DNA of 37,336 bases from Candidatus Dormiibacterota bacterium (lineage in GTDB: Bacteria > Chloroflexota > Dormibacteria > Aeolococcales > Bog-877), in assembly GCA_013044295.1 (NCBI GenBank), contig JABEUU010000067.1, forward strand, positions 1-37,336, given 5' to 3'. Shown here piece after piece: positions 32,126-37,336 of this stretch (positions are counted from its first letter, which is position 1; every line of letters begins with the position of its first letter). A program made the position numbers and the translations under genes. The notes beneath the pieces are model-generated. The model saw nothing but the letters and a program-made list of their open reading frames with translations. It searched no databases and was not told the DNA's origin.

Positions 32126-32836
32126 TCAGGCCACCGACAACCGCGCCGCCGCCGCCGGATCCAGCTTGACGCTGGGGCCGATGGTCGGCGCCAGAAAGCA
32201 GGCGCGCAGATAGGAGCCCTTGGCGGCCGACGGCTTGGCCTTCACGATCGCCTCCATCATGGCGGCCAGGTTTTCGTAGAGAGCGTCGTCCTCGAAGCTC
32301 GTCTTCCCCACCGGAACGTGGATGATGCCGTAGCGATCCACCCGGAACTCGACCCGCCCGGCCTGGACGTCCCGAACGGCCCGCGCGATGTCGAAGGTCA
32401 CCGTGCCGGCCTTCGGATTCGGCATCAGCCCCCGGGGACCCAGGATCTTGCCCAGGCGTCCCACCGACCCCATCATGTCTGGGGTCGCCAGGGCCACGTC
32501 GAAGTCGGTGAATCCTTCCTGGACCTTCTTGACCAGGTCTTCCGCCCCGACGATGTCGGCTCCGGCGTCGCGTGCCTCCCGCTCCTTTTCACCCTGGGCG
32601 AAGACGGCGATCCGGCGATGCTTCCCGGTCCCGTGGGGGAGCACCACGCTGCTGCGGACCATCTGGTCGGCGTGGCGTGGATCCACCCCCAGCCGGACAT
32701 GCAGTTCAACGGTCCCGGCGAAGGTGGAGGCGTTGACCGCCTTGACCAGCCGGATGCCCTCTTTGGGATCGACCAGATCCTTGTCCTCGAGCAGCTTCAA
32801 AGCCGCCTCGTAGCGCTTGCCTCGTCCAGATGTCAC
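32126..32836 (-). CDS. rplA: 50S ribosomal protein L1
   Basis: L1 forms the mobile stalk that moves deacylated tRNA out of the E site and often represses the rplKA mRNA. The 236-residue product starts [20 protein letters not shown] and has the family blocks [40 protein letters not shown] and [20 protein letters not shown]. The GTG at 32836 has GGAGG 9 nt upstream. A 6-bp GC hairpin (32863-32878) lies in the 67-nt spacer after rplK. Confidence 0.98.
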   Translation of the reverse strand: MTSGRGKRYEAALKLLEDKDLVDPKEGIRLVKAVNASTFAGTVELHVRLGVDPRHADQMVRSSVVLPHGTGKHRRIAVFAQGEKEREARDAGADIVGAEDLVKKVQEGFTDFDVALATPDMMGSVGRLGKILGPRGLMPNPKAGTVTFDIARAVRDVQAGRVEFRVDRYGIIHVPVGKTSFEDDALYENLAAMMEAIVKAKPSAAKGSYLRACFLAPTIGPSVKLDPAAAARLSVA

Positions 32837-32903
32837 TTCGCGAATCCTCCCGTGGTGCTAGCGGCCGCGCGGGCGGCCTCCCACATCCAACTGTCAACTA
32901 ATG

Positions 32904-33332
32904 TCAGGCGGTTACCTTGACTCCCATCGAGCGCGCTGTGCCCTCCACCATCCGGGCGACCGCCTCCTCGTCCACCGCATTCACGTCCGGCAGCTTGGTG
33001 CGAGCGATCTCCAGCGCCTGCTCGTGAGTCAGCTCCCCGGCCTGCTCTCGGGGCGGCTTGGAGGATCCCTTGGGGATCCCTGCGGCGCGCTTGATGAGGT
33101 CCGCCGTGGGAGGCGTCTTGGTGATGAACGTGAAGGTGCGGTCCTCGTAGATGGTGATCTCAGCGGGGATCACCATCCCGGCCTGAGACTCGGTCTGCTC
33201 GTTGTAGGCCCGACAGAACTCCATGATGTTCACCGAGTGCTGCCCCAGGGACGGCCCGATGGGGTATCCCGGGCTGGCCTTGCCGGCCTCGATGGCCAGC
33301 CTCAGTACAACCTTGACCTTTTTTTTACCCAT
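32904..33332 (-). CDS. rplK: 50S ribosomal protein L11
   Basis: L11 binds the GTPase-associated centre of 23S rRNA and is the site of thiostrepton action and of RelA activation. The 142-residue product begins [20 protein letters not shown], then [20 protein letters not shown], and keeps the proline-rich linker region and the C-terminal rRNA-binding domain. AGGAG overlaps the nusG stop, giving tight spacing (11 nt). Length is standard. Confidence 0.98.
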   Translation of the reverse strand: MGKKKVKVVLRLAIEAGKASPGYPIGPSLGQHSVNIMEFCRAYNEQTESQAGMVIPAEITIYEDRTFTFITKTPPTADLIKRAAGIPKGSSKPPREQAGELTHEQALEIARTKLPDVNAVDEEAVARMVEGTARSMGVKVTA

Positions 33333-33343
33333 TCAAATCACTC

Positions 33344-33904
33344 CTAGCGCAGCCGCTCCACCTGGAGCAGATCCAGCTCCACCGGAGTCTCCCTGCCGAA
33401 CATGTTCACCATCACCTTGAGCTTGCCCTTGTCGGCGTTGATCTCACCGACCTTGCCGTGGAAGTCGGTGAACGGCCCATCCACGACCCTGACCGCGTCT
33501 CCGATCTTGAACTCCACCTGCACCTTGGCCTGGACCTCGTTGCCGATCTGGTGCTGGATGGAGCGCATCTCCGACTCCTGGAGGGGCACCGGACGGGTCC
33601 CCGAGCCCACGAAGCTGGTCACCCCAGGGGTGTTTCGGACCACGTACCAGGACTCGTCCGACATCACCATCCGGACCAGGATGTAGCCAGGGAAGATCCG
33701 CTTGGAGACGTGCCGGCGCTGGCCGTCCTTGATCTCCAGGACGTCCTCGGTGGGCACCAGCACCTCAAAGATCTTGTCGTGCATGTCCATCGACTCGACC
33801 CTCTTGAGGAGGTTGGCCTTGACCTTGTCCTCGTGGCCGGAGTACGCGTGGATAACGTACCAGCTGGCTTGCTCGGTCGCTTCTGCGGTCTTGGCAGCTG
33901 TCAC
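33344..33904 (-). CDS. nusG: transcription termination/antitermination protein NusG
   Basis: NusG binds the beta' clamp and links RNA polymerase to Rho or to the ribosome through S10. The 186-residue protein has the NGN domain (ASWYVIHAYSGHEDKVKANL; FPGYILVRMVMSDESWYVVR) and a C-terminal KOW domain (FKIGDAVRVVDGPFTDFHGK). It starts with GTG at 33904 with GGAG 7 nt upstream. The order secE-nusG-rplK is nearly universal in bacteria. Confidence 0.98.
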   Translation of the reverse strand: MTAAKTAEATEQASWYVIHAYSGHEDKVKANLLKRVESMDMHDKIFEVLVPTEDVLEIKDGQRRHVSKRIFPGYILVRMVMSDESWYVVRNTPGVTSFVGSGTRPVPLQESEMRSIQHQIGNEVQAKVQVEFKIGDAVRVVDGPFTDFHGKVGEINADKGKLKVMVNMFGRETPVELDLLQVERLR

Positions 33905-33934
33905 TGCGGGGCTCCCAGTGAGTTCATCTTGAGT

Positions 33935-34264
33935 TCAAGGCGTCGGCGAGGCCGGCGGGGTTGCGGTCGGGGTCGACGACGGTGCCGCCGAAGGGGCGGC
34001 GGTGGCCGGGGCGGTAGCGCTCGGAGCCGGCGTGACCGCCGGGGTCGGGGTGGTGTAGAGCGGCGCCAGTAGGGCCGTCAGCCCGAAGTCTACGAGACCG
34101 AGGAACGCTCCCAGCAGGACGACCGTCACGATCACGACCCCGGTCATCTGCCGCAGTTCCGGCCAAGTTGGCCAGACCGTCTTCCTGAGTTCGCTCCATA
34201 CCTCTCTTAAGTAGCCTCCGGATTCAGCTCCCTCGGCTGGGGTCTCGCTTACGACGTTGGCCAA
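33935..34264 (-). CDS. secE: preprotein translocase subunit SecE with Pro/Thr/Ala/Ser tail
   Basis: SecE clamps SecY in the membrane. The core is normal for a single-span SecE: amphipathic segment YLREVWSELRKTVWPTWPEL (residues 18-37) and one membrane helix at about 42-66. Residues 71-109 are an added tail made of only five residue types: 12 Pro, 11 Ala, 10 Thr, 5 Ser and 1 Val. In single-span SecE the C-terminus faces outside, so the tail would be extracytoplasmic. The start is TTG at 34264 with GAGGG 7 nt upstream. It follows tRNA-Trp by 33 nt. Confidence 0.96.
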   Translation of the reverse strand: MANVVSETPAEGAESGGYLREVWSELRKTVWPTWPELRQMTGVVIVTVVLLGAFLGLVDFGLTALLAPLYTTPTPAVTPAPSATAPATAAPSAAPSSTPTATPPASPTP

Positions 34265-34297
34265 ATGTGGTCCCTCTCAGCCATTGACTAGGTTCTG

Positions 34298-34370
34298 CAG
34301 GGGCGGCACGGCTCGAACGCGCGACCTGCGGTTTTGGAGACCGCTGCTCTACCAGCTGAGCTACGCCCCT
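34298..34370 (-). tRNA. trnW: tRNA-Trp (anticodon CCA)
   Basis: The minus strand folds into a full cloverleaf. The acceptor stem pairs AGGGGCG with CGCCCCT, and the D arm is GCTC/GAGC. The anticodon stem is GCGGT/ACCGC around the loop CTCCAAA (anticodon CCA), and the T arm has loop TTCGAGC. The discriminator base is G, as expected for tRNA-Trp. The 3' CCA is not encoded. A tRNA-Trp just upstream of secE is a classic bacterial arrangement. It is probably co-transcribed with rpmG and secE and released by RNase processing. Confidence 0.97.
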
Positions 34371-34394
34371 TTGAGCAACAGGCGGACGCCCCCC

Positions 34395-34547
34395 CTACTT
34401 GGTCTCACGGTGGGCGGTGTGACGACGACACCTGCGACAGTACTTGCGCAGCTCCACCCGATCGGGATCGTTGCGCTTGTTCTTCTGGGTGGTGTAGTTA
34501 CGCTCGCGGCACTCGCCGCACTGCAGGGTGATTATGGTGGCAGGCAC
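34395..34547 (-). CDS. rpmG: 50S ribosomal protein L33 (zinc-binding type)
   Basis: L33 is a small protein near the E site. The 50-residue product reads (M)[19 protein letters not shown] and continues to [18 protein letters not shown]. Ligands C10, C13, C37 and C40 identify the zinc-binding (C+) form. It starts with GTG at 34547, with GGAG about 8 nt upstream. It is the first gene of the rpmG-trnW-secE-nusG unit and lies 24 nt upstream of the tRNA. Confidence 0.96.
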   Translation of the reverse strand: MPATIITLQCGECRERNYTTQKNKRNDPDRVELRKYCRRCRRHTAHRETK

Positions 34548-34563
34548 CGGCGACTCTCCAGAC

Positions 34564-34586
34564 AAAAACGCCTGGCCAAGCCAGGC
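34564..34586 (-). terminator. terminator-like hairpin in the rpmG leader
   Basis: On the minus strand GCCTGGC and GCCAGGC form a 7-bp stem with a TTG loop (34586-34570), followed by G and five T (34568-34564). This has the form of an intrinsic terminator but lies between the predicted rpmG promoter and the rpmG ribosome-binding site, about 6 nt after the predicted transcription start. It could be an attenuator, a 5' stabilising hairpin, or a barrier to read-through from upstream. Confidence 0.6.
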
Positions 34587-34597
34587 TTACCGAAGTC

Positions 34598-34626
34598 AGT
34601 ATAGCCGTCCCCCCGTAGAAGGTCAA
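34598..34626 (-). promoter_or_regulatory. sigma-70-type promoter of rpmG-trnW-secE-nusG
   Basis: On the minus strand TTGACC (34626-34621) and TATACT (34603-34598) are separated by exactly 17 nt. The expected start of transcription is near 34591. It matches consensus at five of six positions in each hexamer. Confidence 0.85.
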
Positions 34627-34753
34627 ACCGAACCTGCCCTGGGATTGGCTCCGGGCGTGGCTCGGACCAACCCTGAGGGTGCCTTCGGAGACCACTCCCA
34701 GGGGCCCAGCCCGGGCCCGGGCGATTCCGGCACCGGGCAGGGACGCCCAGAGC

Positions 34754-34765
34754 CCTATATATAGG
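34754..34765. repeat. AT-rich perfect palindrome in the divergent spacer
   Basis: CCTATATATAGG is a perfect 12-nt palindrome within very GC-rich sequence between the leftward rpmG promoter and the rightward pilus locus. It could hold a -10-like TATATA for the rightward genes or be an operator, but no -35 is found at the correct distance. The rest of 34627-34810 shows no gene. Confidence 0.35.
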
Positions 34766-34810
34766 TGGTGCTGGCCGTCCACCCCACCGTGACACGAACT
34801 GACCACTTCG

Positions 34811-35467
34811 TTGCAGCCTGATCCGGGTAGCGGCACTCGGTGCGACGTTTCTTGGTACGTGATCACTGATGCGGGGATCGGGCGCTTGTGGCTTGCCGGG
34901 ACGGCGTTCGACACCTGGCTCGAGGTCGAGCTCTCGCGTGCCCTGGCCGGCACCGGAACGCGCTCAGCGTGCCTCTCATTCCGACCACTCGCGCGCCGCA
35001 CGCCCTTTGGCTGGCGGCCTCTCCACGGAGCTGAGACCCTGGCCAAGTTCGGCCTGGGGGCGGTGGCCGTGGCCGCGACGGCTGGCGGCCTAAGCCTCGC
35101 CTCCCACCCGGTGGCCCCCAATGGTCCCAGTCCTAGCCCCTCCGTCTCCTCCGGCTTGGCGGGACCGAGGGCGCTCGCAAGCTCTGGGGCTCCGGTCCGC
35201 CACGGCCGCTATCAAGGTGGGCTCTCCGCGATGCGGGTGGCTGCGGCCCGAGGGGCTGAGAAGCGAGTCGGCCACCCCTCACGTTCTGCCGCTCCGCAAG
35301 TGGCGGGCCAGGTCGCGATCGCAGGTCCCGGAAGTGAGTCCGAGGGTGGACGCCCTCGTGCGGGAAGCAGTGCCAGCCGGCTGGGGATGCCCATGCCGGG
35401 CGCCCACGCTCTCGTGCATGGATCGACCAACGGTGCCCAACCAACCCAAAACTCCTCAAAGAGGTGA
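34811..35467 (+). CDS. hypothetical protein with one membrane segment
   Basis: I do not recognise a family. The frame is 218 codons from a TTG with no clear ribosome-binding site, so the true start may be further in. The best coding evidence is a hydrophobic stretch at about residues 79-97 (KFGLGAVAVAATAGGLSLAS) followed by a Pro/Ser-rich, probably extracytoplasmic, region of about 120 residues. The reading frame also uses mostly G or C at third positions there. Its stop lies 7 nt before the next ATG, and the SD of that gene overlaps its last codons, which suggests an operon. It could still be a high-GC chance frame. Confidence 0.4.
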   Translation: MQPDPGSGTRCDVSWYVITDAGIGRLWLAGTAFDTWLEVELSRALAGTGTRSACLSFRPLARRTPFGWRPLHGAETLAKFGLGAVAVAATAGGLSLASHPVAPNGPSPSPSVSSGLAGPRALASSGAPVRHGRYQGGLSAMRVAAARGAEKRVGHPSRSAAPQVAGQVAIAGPGSESEGGRPRAGSSASRLGMPMPGAHALVHGSTNGAQPTQNSSKR

Positions 35468-35474
35468 TCCAACC

Positions 35475-36560
35475 ATGAGATTCCATTCCAGTCAGGGGCA
35501 ACGCGGGCAGGTGGCGGTGCTGTTCGCGCTGGCGGCTGTGGCCCTGGTGGCTATCGTCGGTCTGGCCTTGGACGCCGGACAGGCATTCGTGAGTCAGCGA
35601 GCTCTCCAGGGCGGCTCAGACACAGCAGCGCAGTCCGGGGCGACAATGTTAGCAGTGGACTACAGCAACTGTGTGGCCACCGCCGGGACTGCCAACCCAG
35701 CAAGCGGCGACGGGACATACAGTCAGACGACCATTGCTGCTGACGTCACGCAGTTAGCGCTATACGCAGCCGCGGCTCAGGGTCGGGCCACATCCCCCCC
35801 GGGGGTTTCCTTCGTCAACTACACCGGGGGCGGGGTTGAGATCAACTCATCTCCGACGCCATTTTGCACGGTTGGTTCGTGGACAGGGCCGTCAGGCATC
35901 GAAGTCAGCACTAGCGACACGCATCCTACAAGTATGCTTGGAGTCGTTGGGATCAACTCAGCGACCGAAACGGCGCACGCAATAGCGCTGATCGGGACCC
36001 CGACCAGTACCACTGACGGGGCTCCTTTCGGCGTGTGGTACCAGTCGTGCCCTTCAACTGACCTCAAGGCCGGGGAGGCCGTCACTCTTTTGAGCCCAAC
36101 GTGGGACTCAACTACATGCGGCAACGTGGACACTCGAAACTCTTTCAAAGGTTATTTCAAGCTGCCTGGACCTATAACGTTGGGTAGCTCAGGGTGTATC
36201 CAAACCGGGACCGGATCGGGCGGAGCAATCGGCACGGATCCGAACCCGCCAGCATCCCCCAACTCTGTTTATGTGCCAATGATCACCAAAGTCTACTCAT
36301 TTGGGGACACCATTCCCGAGAACGGTCTTGGCTCCAACTGCCCATCGATTTCGGTGAAAGGTACATTCGACTTGCTGTACTCGGGGTTCGCTTATGTGAA
36401 GGTCAACCCGACTAGTTCAAGCTCGACAATCACCGGAGTGGTTCAGGGAGTTGCTTCGTTCACGACCGGTCTTCAAGTGTGCGCGGTACGCGACACGAGT
36501 TGCTCTTCGGGATCGTCTTCTGCGAGTTCCGAGCCCGCCGTTCCCTACATCTGGCAGTGA
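35475..36560 (+). CDS. Tad/TadG-like pilus-assembly protein
   Basis: The first 55 residues match the N-terminal Tad domain of TadG-like proteins: RGQVAVLFALAAVALVAIVG forms a membrane helix (about residues 10-34), followed by DAGQAFVSQRALQGGSDTAA and a small hydrophobic run. The remaining 300 residues of the 361-residue protein are Ser/Thr/Gly-rich with scattered cysteines and probably lie outside the membrane. The ATG at 35475 has a strong site, AGAGGTGATCC, just upstream. Base composition is visibly less GC-rich than in the ribosomal genes. Tad proteins act in Flp-type pilus assembly, adhesion or related secretion; the exact role here is inferred. It precedes two TadE-like genes. Confidence 0.8.
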   Translation: MRFHSSQGQRGQVAVLFALAAVALVAIVGLALDAGQAFVSQRALQGGSDTAAQSGATMLAVDYSNCVATAGTANPASGDGTYSQTTIAADVTQLALYAAAAQGRATSPPGVSFVNYTGGGVEINSSPTPFCTVGSWTGPSGIEVSTSDTHPTSMLGVVGINSATETAHAIALIGTPTSTTDGAPFGVWYQSCPSTDLKAGEAVTLLSPTWDSTTCGNVDTRNSFKGYFKLPGPITLGSSGCIQTGTGSGGAIGTDPNPPASPNSVYVPMITKVYSFGDTIPENGLGSNCPSISVKGTFDLLYSGFAYVKVNPTSSSSTITGVVQGVASFTTGLQVCAVRDTSCSSGSSSASSEPAVPYIWQ

Positions 36561-36564
36561 TGTC

Positions 36565-36963
36565 GTGACCAGACAACGCGGCCAGAGCCTGGTGGAGTTC
36601 GCCTTGGTCCTTCCTCTCTTGCTGTTCCTGCTGGCCGGAGGCACTGACCTAGCGCGCGCCTACTTCGTGGGTATTCAGGTCGCTGACGGGGCACGGCAGG
36701 CGGCTCTATATGCCTCGGAGAACGGGGCCACTTACACCTACGCACAACTGAAGGAAATCGCCAAGAACAACGCTAGCGGTGGCGGCATTCTGGGGTGTCC
36801 AGCGGCCAGTGTTTCAGTCACCGCTGGGAGCAGCACTGGCAGTTCGACGCTTTACGACCAGCCGGTCACAGTAGTCTGCGAGCTTCCCATGCTCACCCCG
36901 CTCATTCCATCTCCCGTGGCCATAAGGGCAACCGCGAAAGTCCTGATAGTGCCGGGCTCGTGA
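36565..36963 (+). CDS. TadE-like pseudopilin
   Basis: The 132-residue product starts (M)TRQRGQSLVEFALVLPLLLF and continues LLAGGTDLARAYFVGIQVAD. This is the TadE signature: a Gly before a hydrophobic helix with Glu at position +5 relative to it, then the conserved Arg-Ala-Ala-type helix. TadE-like proteins are processed by a prepilin peptidase and help assemble Flp pili. The GTG at 36565 lies 4 nt after the preceding gene and has no strong SD, so it may depend on coupled translation. Its stop overlaps the next ATG by 1 nt. Confidence 0.8.
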   Translation: MTRQRGQSLVEFALVLPLLLFLLAGGTDLARAYFVGIQVADGARQAALYASENGATYTYAQLKEIAKNNASGGGILGCPAASVSVTAGSSTGSSTLYDQPVTVVCELPMLTPLIPSPVAIRATAKVLIVPGS

Positions 36964-37336
36964 TGATCACGAGGCATCGCCTGGACTCATCCCGCTGGAC
37001 CGCCCGAGGTGACCGGCCTCGTGGTCCGGGCCGCCAACAGACGGGAGCCACCATGGTGGAGTTCGCCCTGATCGCACCGATCTTCTTTGCGCTTGTCTTT
37101 GGCATCTTCAGTGTGGCCACCTATGTTCTGGAGGTCCAGGTGGCTAATCAGTCGGCTCAAGCCGCGGCACGATGGGGCGTAGCGGCCCAGAATTTTGTGG
37201 TCCCACCCGGAGGTACGGCTCCCGCGCCCCAGTGCCCGGCTGCGCCTCCTCCCCCCGGGCTGATAGCGGCCGCCCAAGCGGCCGCAGGGCCGTTTGCCGA
37301 CTCCATCAACTCATCTACGGTGCAGGACTTGGCGGC
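36963..37336 (+). CDS. second TadE-like pseudopilin (3'-truncated by window edge)
   Basis: From the ATG at 36963 about 124 codons are visible. GRQQTGATMVEFALIAPIFF and ALVFGIFSVATYVLEVQVAN form the TadE N-terminal motif and helix. An unusually long basic leader of about 25 residues (MITRHRLDSSRWTARGDRPR) precedes the Gly-containing processing site. A Pro-rich patch (PPGGTAPAPQCPAAPPPPG) follows later. The ATG overlaps the previous stop (TGATG), showing operon coupling. The gene runs off the right edge. Confidence 0.78.
   Translation, partial: MITRHRLDSSRWTARGDRPRGPGRQQTGATMVEFALIAPIFFALVFGIFSVATYVLEVQVANQSAQAAARWGVAAQNFVVPPGGTAPAPQCPAAPPPPGLIAAAQAAAGPFADSINSSTVQDLA

Overview
The window is almost entirely one long minus-strand housekeeping cluster from a GC-rich bacterium. 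It carries the rpmG-trnW-secE-nusG-rplKA, rplJL-rpoBC, str (rpsL-rpsG-fusA-tuf), S10, spc and alpha groups fused into about 34.5 kb. Gene order, GTG/TTG starts, a large coiled-coil insertion in RpoC, zinc-type (C+) versions of S4, S14, L24, L33 and L36, and a short-LID adenylate kinase fit the Chloroflexota/Dormibacterota/Actinomycetota side of the bacterial tree. A Dormibacterota- or Chloroflexota-like soil bacterium is my best guess, but the phylum is an inference.

Layout, read in the direction of transcription (right to left): rpmG (34547-34395) with its own promoter and a terminator-like leader hairpin; tRNA-Trp(CCA); secE, nusG, rplK, rplA; a weak terminator; a new promoter and an L10-type leader; rplJ and rplL; two hairpins; rpoB and rpoC; a strong hairpin terminator; about 1.25 kb without a confident gene; an ECF sigma factor with a small zinc anti-sigma factor; a textbook promoter; rpsL, rpsG, fusA, tuf; rpsJ through rplO, secY, adk, map; a candidate promoter; infA, rpmJ, rpsM, rpsK, rpsD, rpoA, rplQ; and truA, cut by the left edge. 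Many neighbours overlap by 1-8 nt (ATGA, GTGA, TGATG), which suggests translational coupling.

On the right, transcribed in the opposite direction, lies the start of a surface-pilus locus: a possible membrane-anchored hypothetical protein, a Tad/TadG-like protein and two TadE-like pseudopilins, the last cut by the window edge.

The genes supply the translation machinery (ribosomal proteins, EF-Tu, EF-G, IF-1, tRNA-Trp, methionine aminopeptidase, TruA), the RNA polymerase core (alpha, beta, beta') with NusG, and the Sec channel (SecY, SecE). The least ordinary elements are the sigma/anti-sigma pair lodged between rpoC and rpsL, the Pro/Thr/Ala/Ser tail on SecE, the 97-residue tail on S3, the repeat-based switch candidate in the rplJ leader, and the early hairpin in the rpmG leader.
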